The notes: generated by a model from the sequence alone, not told the origin. DNA of 64,000 nt from Paracoccus denitrificans (GCF_900100045.1 NZ_FNEA01000003.1:184337-248336); one strand, 5' to 3'; numbered from the stretch's first letter, positions 10,047 to 19,144 are shown. Numbers and translations are program-made.

Positions 10047-10811
10047 TTATTGCTGGGGCGCTTCGGCAGGAGCGGCAGCCGGAGCCGGCGCGGCGGCGAG
10101 ATCCTTGTTCGCCTCGACCAGCGCGTTCATGCCGGCGGTGAAGCCGCTCAGCGACAGCGGCAGCTTGACCATCTGTTCCTGCGGCGCGCCGAAGGGCAGC
10201 AGCGAGAGGGTGGCAGCCTTGCCGCGCTTCAGCGGGCCAAGATCGGACTCGGCCATGCCGATGCGCGACACGCAGCCGACCTGGGCGCAAAGCAGGAAGG
10301 GATAGCGCGATTCCTTGCCCGAATCGACCTGAAGGCCAAGCCCGGCCTGAAGATCGGTCTCGAGCGGCGCGATGAAGGTGATCACGGCCTGCACGTTGCC
10401 GGTCATCGGGATGACCGAAGCCTCGGCCACCGGGGAATTCTTGTCGTCCCTGAGCAGCTGGTAGAGCTCGCAGGGGTCCTTGCCGTCCTCGGTCTTCATG
10501 CAGCGCAACGTCCAGTCGCCATGGGTCGACCTGGCATAGGGCTGGCCGACCTGCGGCTCGTCGCTCTCGGCGGCCTGCGCCTCGGGTGCGGCTTCGCCGG
10601 CAGGCGCCTCGGCAGCGGGCGCTTCGGCGGCCGGCTCGGCGGCAGGTGCTTCGGCCGCGGGCGTTTCGGTTGCGGGCGCTTCGGCCGCGGGGGCCTCGGC
10701 AGCGGGCTGGGCCGGAGTCTCGGTGCTTGCGTCTTGCGCCATCACGCCGGAGGTCGTGCCCGCCAGCGCAAAGAGGGCGGCAACCAGTGCCGCGGATGTC
10801 CTGTTGACCAT
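10047..10811 (-). CDS. Invasion-associated locus B (IalB) family protein
   Basis: A 254-residue exported protein. A signal peptide (MVNRTSAALVAALFALAGTT..VMAQ) is followed by a low-complexity Ala/Pro/Glu region (~residues 30-85) made of imperfect AEAPAA-type repeats, then the IalB domain (THGDWTLRCMKTEDGKDPCE, conserved cysteines, LLCAQVGCVSRIGM). ATG 10811 is chosen because it has AGGAAGAGAAC in front and gives a clean signal peptide. The family is periplasmic or surface-associated and its exact role outside Bartonella is unclear. Another Pro/Ala tail ends the protein. The repeat tract is prone to length variation. Confidence 0.85.
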   Translation of the reverse strand: MVNRTSAALVAALFALAGTTSGVMAQDASTETPAQPAAEAPAAEAPATETPAAEAPAAEPAAEAPAAEAPAGEAAPEAQAAESDEPQVGQPYARSTHGDWTLRCMKTEDGKDPCELYQLLRDDKNSPVAEASVIPMTGNVQAVITFIAPLETDLQAGLGLQVDSGKESRYPFLLCAQVGCVSRIGMAESDLGPLKRGKAATLSLLPFGAPQEQMVKLPLSLSGFTAGMNALVEANKDLAAAPAPAAAPAEAPQQ

Positions 10812-11138
10812 GTTCTCTTCCTTTGGTCCATGCATCGGCCCCGGTCCTAACATGGGCATCGCGCCTTGTCAGGGCGGATCGCATCGCACGACGTCACCTT
10901 TGCGTTGGCAATCATGCGGGATATGTTCCAGACGGGACAGCCCCGGCCGGAAATGCAAGGATCCGGGGCGCAAGAACGCTGCCCCGGATCCCCATGTCTA
11001 CCTTCCCTGCCGGACTGGCCGGTCATCATTGCGCCGAAGGCTAGATGCAGCGGGCGAAGCCGTCAACTGTCCTAAAGGTCAAATATGACATCGGCGCGAC
11101 CAGTCCGGGAATTGCCCGGACGGCAGGCACCGTGAGCG

Positions 11139-11166
11139 AAAAAATGCCGCGCCCGAAGGCGCGGCA
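11139..11166 (-). terminator. Orphan rho-independent terminator (minus strand)
   Basis: On the minus strand TGCCGCGCC, loop TTCG and GGCGCGGCA form a perfect 9-bp stem with a UUCG loop, followed by TTTTTT (complement of 11139-11144). No minus-strand protein gene lies just upstream, so it may end a small RNA. Confidence 0.7.
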
Positions 11167-11290
11167 GTCCAACAGGGAGGAAGCCGGCCATCCGCCGATG
11201 CGGGGTCCGGCAAGGAACAGACTGGCACAAATTCCTTGCGGTTGTATTGTCCTTTCGTCCTAGCCTTGCGCTTTTTTGCCGATCCGTGGA
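11139..11290 (-). ncRNA. Candidate small RNA ending at the orphan terminator
   Basis: The minus strand between about 11290 and 11139 has no convincing open frame, yet ends in a textbook terminator. A pyrimidine-rich CTTCCTCCCTG lies just before the terminator stem, the kind of single-stranded anti-Shine-Dalgarno segment seen in some alphaproteobacterial sRNAs. The 5' end and promoter are not identified. A leader or attenuated antisense transcript of the HerA-like gene is the alternative. Confidence 0.3.
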
Positions 11291-11296
11291 GGAAAC

Positions 11297-12871
11297 ATGA
11301 CAGGTATCGTCGATCTGGACGCCGGAACGGTCTTCGTCGGTGGCGGTGGGGCGGATTACGCGTTGCCGCAGGTGCTATTGCTGAAATATGCCAATCGCCA
11401 CGGGCTGATCGCCGGCGCGACCGGGACCGGCAAGACGGTGACGTTGCAAACGCTGGCCGAATCGTTTTCGCGCGCCGGCGTGCCGGTCTTCATGGCCGAT
11501 GTGAAGGGCGACCTGGCCGGGATCGCCGGGCCCGGCGATCCGAACGGCAAGCTGCATGACGCTTTCCAGAAGCGCGCCGAAACCATCGGCATGGCGCTGG
11601 ACTATCAGGATTTCCCCGTCACCTTCTGGGATATCTGGGGCGAGCGCGGCCATCCGGTCCGCACCACGCCGGCCGAGATGGGGCCGCTGCTTCTGTCGCG
11701 GCTGCTGGGGCTGACCGATGCGCAGGAAGGCGTGATGAACATCGCCTTCCGCGTCGCCGACGAGCAGGGGCTGGCGCTGCTGGACATGAAGGACTTGCAG
11801 GCCATGCTGGTCTGGGTCGGCCAGAACGCCAAGGAACTGTCGCTGAAATACGGCAATGTCTCGACCGCCTCGGTGGGCGCCATCCAGCGCGCGCTGATGG
11901 TGCTGGAGAACGAGGGCGGCAACCGGCTGTTCGGAGAGCCGGCGCTGGAACTGGCGGACATGATGCGGCTGGATGCCTCGGGCAAGGGCATGGTGAACAT
12001 CCTGTCGGCCGAGAAGCTGATGAATGCGCCGCGGCTCTATGCCACTTTCCTTTTATGGCTGATGTCGGAACTTTTCGAGCAACTGCCCGAGGTGGGCGAC
12101 CCCGACAAGCCCCGCATCGCCTTCTTCTTCGACGAGGCGCATCTGCTCTTTGACGACGCGCCGCCGGCGCTGGTGGACAAGATCGAGCAGGTGGCGCGGT
12201 TGATCCGTTCCAAGGGCGTAAGTCTTTGGTTCATCAGCCAGAACCCGGCCGACTTGCCGGAATCGGTGCTGGGGCAGCTGGGCAACCGCGTCCAGCACGC
12301 ACTGCGCGCCTTTACCGCCAAGGACCAGAAGGCGTTGCGGCTGGCGGCGCAGAACTATCGCCCGAACCCGGATTTCGACACGGCCGAGGCGATCCAGGCG
12401 GTCGGCACCGGCGAGGCGGTAACCTCGCTTCTGGAGGCCAAGGGGGTGCCGGGCGTCGTGCAGCGCACGCTGATTCGCCCGCCGCTGTCGCGGCTTGGCC
12501 CGATCCCCGATGCCGAGCGCGCGGCGATCAATGCCGCCTCGCCGATGGCGCTGAAATACGGCCAGGCGCTGGACCGGGAATCGGCGGCCGAGATCCTGGC
12601 GAAGCGCGCCGAGGCTGCCGCCGCGGACAGCGCCGGGGCAGGGGCCAAGGGCGCGGATGACGATCTGTGGAAAATGGATCGCGAATATACCCGTGCGCGG
12701 CGCTATGACCCCGGCGCGCGGGTTCCGGCCGAGCCCAAGCCGCGCGCACGCCGCTCGAACAGCGATTCGATCGCCGTGACCTTCGGCAAGAGCCTGGCGC
12801 GGCAACTGGGCACCAAGAGCGGGCAGGCACTGGTGCGCGGCGTGCTGGGTTCGCTGTTCAGGGGCAAGTGA
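11297..12871 (+). CDS. HerA-like ATPase, DUF853 family
   Basis: A 524-residue P-loop ATPase of the HerA/FtsK-like superfamily. Walker A is GATGTGKTVTLQ (~residues 41-52) and Walker B is RIAFFFDEAHLLFDD (~272-286); the sensor-like WFISQNPADLPESVLGQLGN follows. The tail is Arg/Lys-rich and basic. ATG 11297 has a strong GGAGGAAAC. The family is cytoplasmic and widespread, but its substrate is not established. It overlaps the end of the convergent DUF6477-like gene by 14 bp. Confidence 0.87.
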   Translation: MTGIVDLDAGTVFVGGGGADYALPQVLLLKYANRHGLIAGATGTGKTVTLQTLAESFSRAGVPVFMADVKGDLAGIAGPGDPNGKLHDAFQKRAETIGMALDYQDFPVTFWDIWGERGHPVRTTPAEMGPLLLSRLLGLTDAQEGVMNIAFRVADEQGLALLDMKDLQAMLVWVGQNAKELSLKYGNVSTASVGAIQRALMVLENEGGNRLFGEPALELADMMRLDASGKGMVNILSAEKLMNAPRLYATFLLWLMSELFEQLPEVGDPDKPRIAFFFDEAHLLFDDAPPALVDKIEQVARLIRSKGVSLWFISQNPADLPESVLGQLGNRVQHALRAFTAKDQKALRLAAQNYRPNPDFDTAEAIQAVGTGEAVTSLLEAKGVPGVVQRTLIRPPLSRLGPIPDAERAAINAASPMALKYGQALDRESAAEILAKRAEAAAADSAGAGAKGADDDLWKMDREYTRARRYDPGARVPAEPKPRARRSNSDSIAVTFGKSLARQLGTKSGQALVRGVLGSLFRGK

Positions 12872-13190
12872 CCGGCTTGAGGACCGGCCGGGGCGCGGCC
12901 TCGGCCGTCTCGGCCAGAATCGCGATCAGCAGCATGATGTGGCGGTGCATGTCGTAGCCGGCCATGCCTTGGCGTCGGCACAGGTCGAGCCGCTCTTCCT
13001 CGGCGAGCAGCCGCGCCAGCGCCATGCCGGCCGGCGGCGGCGCATCGCATTTCAACACCCGGCGCAGGTCGCGCCGCCGGCTCCAACCCGCCAGCCCCGC
13101 CCGGGCCGCACGCACCAGAAGGCGCGGACGGCTCAGTTGCGGCTGGCCGAGGCGCGGTTGAAACGCGATCACATTCTCCATCATCGTCAT
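12858..13190 (-). CDS. DUF6477-like small protein
   Basis: A 110-residue basic, Arg/Leu-rich protein that I associate with a conserved Rhodobacterales family of unknown function. It contains RPRLLVRAARAGLAGWSRRR, LARLLAEEERLDLCRRQG and a HRHIMLLIAILAE helix. No signal peptide is visible. It is divergent from the DUF6456-type gene at 13403, sharing a ~210-bp AT-richer promoter region, and overlaps the 3' end of the HerA-like gene by 14 bp. Its function is unknown. Confidence 0.65.
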   Translation of the reverse strand: MTMMENVIAFQPRLGQPQLSRPRLLVRAARAGLAGWSRRRDLRRVLKCDAPPPAGMALARLLAEEERLDLCRRQGMAGYDMHRHIMLLIAILAETAEAAPRPVLKPVTCP

Positions 13191-13402
13191 GGCGATTTCC
13201 TCTGCCGGTCGAATTCGGAAAAATTATTCGCAACCTGAACGTGTGTTGCGCGCCGAGCCCGACCTGCGCACGCAGCGGCAAGGAATCTTTAGGAAATCTT
13301 AGCAAATATTGCCGCATCTCGACCTGATCCCGGTTCGCCGGACAGGAGCGACGGACAACCCATGGGCGAGTTTTGCCCACTCGCCTCGCAGGAAGCGAAG
13401 GA

Positions 13403-14557
13403 ATGACCATGACGATTTTGACGGGAGAGTTCGCCCCGGACGCCCTGATTGCCGGCCCGCTGGCCGGCACCGAGTCCTCGGACTGCGATCCGCCCGAACC
13501 CTCGCCCGTCCAACAGGCCGAGGACAGCAATCTCAAGCTTTACCTGCGCCATGTCGAGGGCGGGGAAACGATCCGCTCGCTGGCGCGCGAGACGGGCTGC
13601 CATGCCTCGACGATCCTGCGCCGCATCCGCCGCTTCGAGACGCGCCGCGACGATCCGCTGGTCGATCGCGCGGTCGAGCGGGCGGCGGAAAAGGGCAGGG
13701 GTGCCGGCCCGGCCTCGCCGGGGCGGACGGGCATGAAGCAGATCGGCCGCATCCTGCGCCGACTGGCCGAGCCGGGCGCCCAGCTGGTCGTGGCCGACGG
13801 CATGGACAAGGCCATCGTCGTGCGCGACGACATCCGCACCGCGATCCTGGACCGCGAACTGGCCGAACATATGGCGATCCGCGCCTGGGTGCAGCTTTTG
13901 GGGCAGGGCAGGGTCAGCCGCTATGCGATCTCGGCCCAGGGGCGCGAGGCGCTGCGGGCGATGCTGGCCGCCCGGCGCGGCAACGCCTTGCCGCAGGGCG
14001 AGGATTTCGCCCTTGCCGCCCCGGTCGAGGCGACCGCCTTCGATCATGCCGACCGGCATCGGCAATGGGATGAACGCGAGATCGCCGACCCCGAGGACGG
14101 CCGCCGTCGCCGCGCCCGGGTCAGTATCGCCGAAAGCCCGCTGCTGATGCTGGCGCGGCGGCGCGAGCCGGATGGGCGGCCCTTTCTTGCGCCGGAACTG
14201 GTCGCGGCCGGCGAGCGTCTGCGCGAGGATTTCGAACTGGCGCAGATGGGTCCGCGCATCGCGCAGAACTGGGACCGTTTCCTGACCGCCGGGATCGATG
14301 TCTCGCGCATGTCCGCCGGCCATGGCGGCGGTTCCGAAGGCGCGCGCAATCGCGTCGCCGCCGCGCTGCGCGAACTGGGCCCCGGCATGGGCGACCTGTG
14401 CCTGCGGGTCTGCTGCTTTCTGGAAGGCATCGAGATGACCGAGCGGCGGCTGGGCTGGTCGGCCCGCTCGGGCAAGATCGTGCTGCGCCTTGGCCTGATG
14501 CGGCTGGAGCGCCATTACCGCGAGACCTATGGCTCGGGCGCGCCGCTGATCGGGTAA
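13403..14557 (+). CDS. DUF6456-type protein with an N-terminal helix-turn-helix
   Basis: A 384-residue protein. Residues ~45-80 look like a helix-turn-helix (YLRHVEGGETIRSLARETGC then HASTILRRIRRFE). The C-terminal half (LLMLARRREPDGRPFLAPEL, RLREDFELAQMGPRIAQNWD, GDLCLRVCCFLEGIEMTERRLG) matches my recollection of the DUF6456 family. It starts at ATG 13403 behind AAGGA; a second ATG lies two codons on. Probably a DNA-binding protein, but no target is visible. It ends 24 bp before a GC-rich hairpin shared with the convergent peroxiredoxin gene. Confidence 0.65.
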   Translation: MTMTILTGEFAPDALIAGPLAGTESSDCDPPEPSPVQQAEDSNLKLYLRHVEGGETIRSLARETGCHASTILRRIRRFETRRDDPLVDRAVERAAEKGRGAGPASPGRTGMKQIGRILRRLAEPGAQLVVADGMDKAIVVRDDIRTAILDRELAEHMAIRAWVQLLGQGRVSRYAISAQGREALRAMLAARRGNALPQGEDFALAAPVEATAFDHADRHRQWDEREIADPEDGRRRRARVSIAESPLLMLARRREPDGRPFLAPELVAAGERLREDFELAQMGPRIAQNWDRFLTAGIDVSRMSAGHGGGSEGARNRVAAALRELGPGMGDLCLRVCCFLEGIEMTERRLGWSARSGKIVLRLGLMRLERHYRETYGSGAPLIG

Positions 14558-14576
14558 CGCCCCGGTCAGGGCCATG

Positions 14577-14603
14577 AAAAAGGGCGCCCCGGCGGCGCCC
14601 TTT
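14577..14603. terminator. Bidirectional rho-independent terminator
   Basis: GGGCGCC (14582-14588) pairs with GGCGCCC (14594-14600). AAAAA precedes the stem (14577-14581), giving a U-tract for the minus-strand peroxiredoxin gene, and TTT follows it on the plus strand. Confidence 0.65.
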
Positions 14604-14627
14604 CGCGTTTCCGGCTTGCGCTTGCGA

Positions 14628-15194
14628 TCAGGCCGCGGCCTTGGTGGGGTTGGCGCGCAGCCAGTCCAGGACCGATTCCGGCGAGCTGGCGCCATAGGGA
14701 TCCTCGGGGCAGTCGTCGCAGCGGCCGGGTTCCTCGAACCAGGCCTCGATGCGGCCATCGTCGACGATGGCGGCATAGCGCCAGCTGCGGGCGCCGAAGC
14801 CCAGATTGTCCTTGCGCACCAACATGCCGACCTTTTCGGTGAACGCGCCCGAACCGTCCGGGATCACCTTCACATTGCTGAGGTTCTGCGCCTTGGCCCA
14901 TTGGTTCATCACGAAGCTGTCGTTGACCGACATGCAGTAGATCGCATCGATGCCCAGTTCGGCCATTTCCCCGGCGGCTTTTTCGAAGCCCGGCAGCTGG
15001 TAGGTCGAGCAGGTCGGCGTAAAGGCGCCCGGCAACGAGAACAGAACCACGCGCTTGCCCTTGAAGTAGTCGGCGGTCGTGACCGGCTGCCAGCGATAGG
15101 GATTGGGCCCGCCGACGGATTCGTCGCGCACGCGGGTCTGGAAGGTCACTTCGGGAAGCAGATCGCCTTGTTTCATCATTCGTCCTTTCATCAT
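14628..15194 (-). CDS. Peroxiredoxin, Prx5/AhpE-like redoxin family
   Basis: A 188-residue cytoplasmic thiol peroxidase. The peroxidatic site GAFTPTCSTYQLPGFEK places Cys62 in the Prx5-type PGAFTPxCS motif. The C-terminus has an extra CDDCPEDPYG pair that could supply resolving cysteines. ATG 15194 is preferred because GGGAGGAG lies just upstream; the in-frame ATGs at 15179 and 15176 would give a start closer to the family norm (MKQGDLLPEV). It detoxifies peroxides using glutathione or thioredoxin; the electron donor cannot be told. Confidence 0.88.
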   Translation of the reverse strand: MMKGRMMKQGDLLPEVTFQTRVRDESVGGPNPYRWQPVTTADYFKGKRVVLFSLPGAFTPTCSTYQLPGFEKAAGEMAELGIDAIYCMSVNDSFVMNQWAKAQNLSNVKVIPDGSGAFTEKVGMLVRKDNLGFGARSWRYAAIVDDGRIEAWFEEPGRCDDCPEDPYGASSPESVLDWLRANPTKAAA

Positions 15195-15318
15195 CCGCTC
15201 CTCCCTGCATCCGATGCCGCATCGCAGCATCGAAGGGGCATAGATGCACCCTGCATTGGCGTTGATCAAGGCCAGAAAAACCCGTAAGTTCGGCTGACTC
15301 CCAGCAAAGGATGCCGAT

Positions 15319-16266
15319 ATGGCGGATATGCCCCCGGTTCTGCGCCACCCCGAAAAGGCCCATCGTCCCGACCAGCCCCAGCCGAAAAAGCCGGACTGGA
15401 TTCGTGTCAAGGCGCCGACCAGCCAGGGCTACAAGGACACCCGCGACATCCTGCGCAACAACCGCCTGTCCACGGTCTGCGAAGAGGCCGGCTGCCCGAA
15501 TGTCGGCGAATGTTGGAGCCAGGGCCACGCCACCATGATGATCATGGGCGAGATCTGCACCCGCGGCTGTTCCTTCTGCAACGTGATGACCGGCAAGCCG
15601 AATGCGCTCGATGTGTTCGAACCCGGCCGCGTCGCCCATGCCGTGCAGAAGCTGGGGCTGAAGCATGTGGTCATCACCTCGGTCGACCGCGACGACCTGG
15701 ACGATGGCGGGGCCGAGCACTTCGCCCAGACCATCCGCGCCATCCGCCACCGCTCGCCCGCATCCACCATCGAGGTGCTGACCCCGGACTTTCTCAAGTC
15801 GAAGCCCGGCGCGCTGGAAGCGGTGGTCGAGGCGCGGCCCGACGTGTTCAACCACAACCTGGAAACCGTGCCCGGCCTCTATCCCACGGTCCGGCCCGGC
15901 GCGCGCTATTTCCACAGCCTGCGGCTGTTGCAGCAGGTCAAGGAACTCGACCCCGGCATGTTCACCAAATCCGGCATCATGGTCGGCCTGGGCGAGGATC
16001 GCCAGGGCGTCCTGCAGGTCATGGACGACATGCGCGCCGCCGATGTGGATTTCATCACCATCGGGCAATATCTGCAGCCGACGCCCAAGCATCATCGCGT
16101 GGACCGCTTCGTCACGCCCGAGGAGTTCAAGGGCTATGAGAAGGCCGCTTATGGCAAGGGCTTCCTGATGGTTTCGGCGACGCCTCTGACGCGCTCGTCC
16201 TACCACGCGGGCGACGATTTCGCCCAGTTGCGCGCGGCGCGGCTGGCGAAGCTGGGCCGTGCCTAA
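15319..16266 (+). CDS. lipA: Lipoyl synthase
   Basis: A 315-residue radical-SAM enzyme that inserts two sulfurs into octanoyl groups on lipoyl domains. The radical-SAM cluster cysteines are C80, C84 and C87 (CTRGCSFCN). The auxiliary, sacrificed cluster uses C54, C59 and C65 ([12 protein letters not shown]), and the C-terminal RSSY supplies its serine ligand. Full length with a normal end. ATG 15319 has AAAGGA seven bases upstream. A GC-rich hairpin at 16285-16311 lies between it and tRNA-Leu and may end the transcript. Confidence 0.96.
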   Translation: MADMPPVLRHPEKAHRPDQPQPKKPDWIRVKAPTSQGYKDTRDILRNNRLSTVCEEAGCPNVGECWSQGHATMMIMGEICTRGCSFCNVMTGKPNALDVFEPGRVAHAVQKLGLKHVVITSVDRDDLDDGGAEHFAQTIRAIRHRSPASTIEVLTPDFLKSKPGALEAVVEARPDVFNHNLETVPGLYPTVRPGARYFHSLRLLQQVKELDPGMFTKSGIMVGLGEDRQGVLQVMDDMRAADVDFITIGQYLQPTPKHHRVDRFVTPEEFKGYEKAAYGKGFLMVSATPLTRSSYHAGDDFAQLRAARLAKLGRA

Positions 16267-16315
16267 GTCGGGGCTTGCAAAAACCTGCGTTGCGCCTTAG
16301 GCGGAGCGCAGAAAG

Positions 16316-16399
16316 GCCCGAGTGGCGGAATGGTAGACGCAGCGGATTCAAAATCCGCCGCCGCAAGGCATGTCGGTTCGAGTCCGACCTCGGGTACCA
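16316..16399 (+). tRNA. tRNA-Leu (anticodon CAA)
   Basis: Eighty-four bases with encoded CCA. Acceptor GCCCGAG pairs with CTCGGGT (G-U at the end). The anticodon arm is GCGGA-TTCAAAA-TCCGC, so the anticodon is CAA. A long variable arm follows, as expected for class II tRNA-Leu, then the T arm GTCGG-TTCGAGT-CCGAC. It marks the left boundary of an island-like segment. Confidence 0.93.
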
Positions 16400-17087
16400 A
16401 ATCCTGGTGGAAAACCAGGATGTCGCCTTACTCCCGTATGACACGCTCTCTCTTTGATGAACGGTTAGCCTGGGCTGATTGCAATGCCATTGGTGATGGG
16501 TGTTGGTTTACATAACTATCATTATCGGTTAAATTCAATCGTAGAGTGCCCCGCTTGTCTTACCACTGAAATAATGGCCATTCGGGCCCCTTTTTGACCA
16601 TTCTACAACCATTTAATGGCCATTGCCGTGGCTGATTGTCAGTAAGATGGTTTAATTTCAATGCGTTGGGTGAATCCAGATCACCGACGCCTGCTGTCTT
16701 GATCCGTCGCCGAGGCCCTAAGCCGGCCCGTTGACGGCTTGGACGCAGCCCGGCAAGGTGGTCGCCTCAATCTCATCCGGAGCGATGGAAAGGCCTCAGG
16801 CCGCAGATCTCCGGAGCTTCCGAACCACCGCGTTTCCGCCGGAAAGTGTCGCCTTTCCGAACGGCGGAGCCATGTCTCGAAGGTCGACACGATGTCGCAA
16901 TATGCAGCCCGTTCGGGCCCTGAACAAGACGCCCTCGGTCCCGGGCGCAATCGCCACCGCTCTGCCCCGTCCGGCTTCCCGCTCACACCCGCTGAGCCGG
17001 ACGTCGCCCCCTGCCCTGCCCCACCTCTGTTGTAACAGCTCGGCCGGTTTCCGGCTGCTGGCGCTGCTTGGCCAAAGGGAACCCCTC
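16400..17087. other. Non-coding, AT-richer region downstream of tRNA-Leu
   Basis: Nearly 700 bp without a convincing gene. A perfect 8-bp hairpin (16401-16421, ATCCTGGT/ACCAGGAT) follows the tRNA. From 16440 to 16680 the base composition is clearly lower in GC than the surroundings, and AATGGCCATT occurs twice (16573-16582 and 16615-16624). No integrase or obvious repeat of the tRNA 3' end was seen. Confidence 0.5.
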
Positions 17088-17180
17088 ATGTCCAGCATCC
17101 CGTTTTCCGAGACCCGCTTCTTCAATCAGAACGAGGGCCGGGTCAATCTCGGGCTTGATATCGAGGTGCGCGCTCAATGA
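17088..17180 (+). CDS. Thirty-residue leader-like small protein
   Basis: A 30-residue open frame (MSSIPFSETRFFNQNEGRVN...) ending in an ATGA overlap with the next gene's start. Its first 18 residues match the N-terminus of the broken ATPase gene at 18040 in the pattern IPFxExRFFxxxEGR, which shows the sequence is under shared ancestry rather than chance. It may be a leader peptide, a translational coupler for the phosphoesterase, or the relic of a duplicated gene start. No function is known to me. Confidence 0.5.
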   Translation: MSSIPFSETRFFNQNEGRVNLGLDIEVRAQ

Positions 17181-17965
17181 ATATCCTGATCACCGCGGAT
17201 CTGCATCTCGACCTCTGGGCCTGCGCCGGGCGCGATCCGTTTGCCGGAATCCTGCCGCTGCTGCGCGCCCTCGACACGCTGATCATCGCGGGCGATCTGG
17301 CCAATGATCCGCAGCGGAACTGGCCTTGGGCGCTGTCCCGGATCGCGCGGCTGGTCTCGCCCGCCCGGATCTGGGTGATCCCGGGCAACCATGACTATTA
17401 CGGCGCCACGCTCGACGACGATGTTCTGGCCCGGATGGCAACGGAGGCCGGGGCGAGCCTTGCCCAGAAGCGGGTTCTGACCTTTGGCACCACCCGCCTT
17501 CTGTGCTGCATGCTCTGGACCGACTTCGCGCTGACCGGCGATCCAGAAGCGGCCATGACACGCGCCGGAATGGGGATACTGGACTACGCCCGGATCCGCC
17601 GGGCGGAGGGCGGGCTGATCCGCCCCGAGGATACCGTCAAGATTCACCGCGATCATCTCGACTGGCTGACGCGGGAGATCGCCAGGCCCTGGCGCGGGCA
17701 GACCACTGTCGTCACCCATCACGCCCCTAGCATGGCAGTCTCAGGCCCGATCTCCGGCATCAGCCCGGCCTTCGCCTCGGATCTTGACGGCTGGATCGAG
17801 GCGCACCGGCCCGACTACTGGTTCTTCGGCCATACCCACCGACCGCTCTCAACCCGTATCCGCAGCGCGCCCGTGGTCAACGTCTCGCTCGGCTATCCCG
17901 ATGAGTTGCCCGAGGGCGGTGAGGCCGAGTTTCTGCTGCGCGGCCTGATCTTCCCCGGCGCCTGA
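17177..17965 (+). CDS. Calcineurin-like metallophosphoesterase
   Basis: A 262-residue phosphoesterase with all five di-metal motifs: ADLHLD (D8, H10), AGDL (~38-41), GNHDYY (~70-75), VVTHHAPS and FFGHTHRP. Family members hydrolyse phosphomono- or diesters and are cytoplasmic when no signal peptide is present, as here. It starts in an ATGA overlap with the 30-residue frame upstream, so it is likely translated by coupling. It is the first clear gene of the tRNA-Leu island and is followed 75 bp later by the broken AAA ATPase gene. The substrate is unknown. Confidence 0.82.
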   Translation: MNILITADLHLDLWACAGRDPFAGILPLLRALDTLIIAGDLANDPQRNWPWALSRIARLVSPARIWVIPGNHDYYGATLDDDVLARMATEAGASLAQKRVLTFGTTRLLCCMLWTDFALTGDPEAAMTRAGMGILDYARIRRAEGGLIRPEDTVKIHRDHLDWLTREIARPWRGQTTVVTHHAPSMAVSGPISGISPAFASDLDGWIEAHRPDYWFFGHTHRPLSTRIRSAPVVNVSLGYPDELPEGGEAEFLLRGLIFPGA

Positions 17966-18039
17966 TCGCCATTCTCCCAAACCTCTTTCCCCGGCCGGGC
18001 CTTCCCGGCCGACAGCCCCCTCATGCCCGGAGTAAGCCC

Positions 18040-19144
18040 ATGTTCACCATCCCCTTCATCGAGGCCCGCTTCTTCAGCGAGACCGAGGGCCGCATCGAGT
18101 TCGAAACCCGCTTGATGCGGCATCTGCCCTAGCTGCGCTGCAAGAGGATTCCCCCGGACCTTCCGGCCCCGCCCGACGAAGCCGACGCGCCAAGCGAGAT
18201 CTCGGACGCGGATCTGAGGGGCAACAGGTTCAGCGATGACGACGAGGCACGCATCAAGCATCGGGTCAAGCGGATCCTGGAATGTCGCAAGGCAGCCTCC
18301 GGTCTCGACCATCTGAAGCGCGATGATCGCGAGCGGCTTGAAGTTCTGAAGGACGGTGCCCGACTGATCCGGATTCCCGGTGAACATCGTGCCGATGAGA
18401 TTGCCGCGGCCTTGCACGAGGATATGCCCTCGATGGCCCCGGCCACCGAGGTGATCTGGCGCGCGATGCGCCGCTCGGTGCGCGACGGCGCGCCGGGCCT
18501 CCGAATTCCGCCACTGCTGCTCGACAGTCCGCCCGGCATCGGCAAGAGCTATTGGTCCCGACGGCTCGGCGCGTTGCTGGCCACGTCCACCACCGTGATC
18601 GAGGCCACCGGCGAGAATGCCTCGTTCGGCATTGTCGGTTCGCAACGCGGCTGGGGCGGATCCCATCCCGGCCGCCTGATTGAAACCGTCCTGCAAAGCC
18701 GCATCGCCAATCCGGTGATGGTGGTCGACGAGGTCGAAAAGGCCGGTCGGGCCACATCCACGAACGGGCATGCCTTCGGGCTGGCAGAGGCGCTTCCGCC
18801 GCTGCTGGAACCGCTGACCGCGCAACGCTGGAGCTGCCCCTATTACCAGGTGAAATTCGACATGAGCTGGGTGATCTGGGTGCTGACCTCGAACGATTTT
18901 CGGCTGCTGCCGGAGCCCTTGCTCAGCCGTTGCCCGCCGATCCGGCTGTGTCATCTCACACTTGCGGAACTGCTGGCCTTCGTGCGCCGCGAGGGCGCGA
19001 AACGCGCCTTGTCCGAGGCGAGTGGAGGCGATCTGCGAGATCCTCTCCCATCCCTCCCTGCAACAGCATCACCCCAGCCTGCGGATCGCCTCCCGCATGC
19101 TGCAACGTGCCGCCGATCTCGAACAGGGGCCGACGCTCCACTGA
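18040..19144 (+). pseudogene. AAA-family ATPase, broken by an amber codon and a frameshift
   Basis: The reading frame from ATG 18040 (MFTIPFIEARFFSETEGRIE...) meets an in-frame TAG at 18130, then continues as good coding sequence through Walker A (LLLDSPPGIGKSYWSRRL) and Walker B (PVMVVDEVEKAG) and a WVLTSNDFRLLPEPLLSRCP sensor region. Near 19018-19022 the frame shifts: the expected C-terminal sequence VEAICEILSHPSLQQHHPSL continues one base over and stops at 19144. Without the two defects the protein would be about 367 residues. The downstream part could still be expressed from an internal start. Sequencing error is an alternative explanation for either defect. Confidence 0.72.

Larger units (their letters stand above)
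10860..11296. other. Intergenic region between the IalB-like and HerA-like genes
   Basis: About 440 bp with no convincing protein gene. It holds divergent promoters and, on the minus strand, a strong terminator at 11139-11166 that does not belong to any recognised gene. A GTGGAGGAAAC ribosome-binding site for the gene at 11297 closes it. Confidence 0.5.

Noticed and set aside
8311..10884. An 857-codon minus-strand frame across degP and the IalB-like gene
   Set aside because: It crosses two back-to-back terminators and two real genes on both strands; shadow frame.
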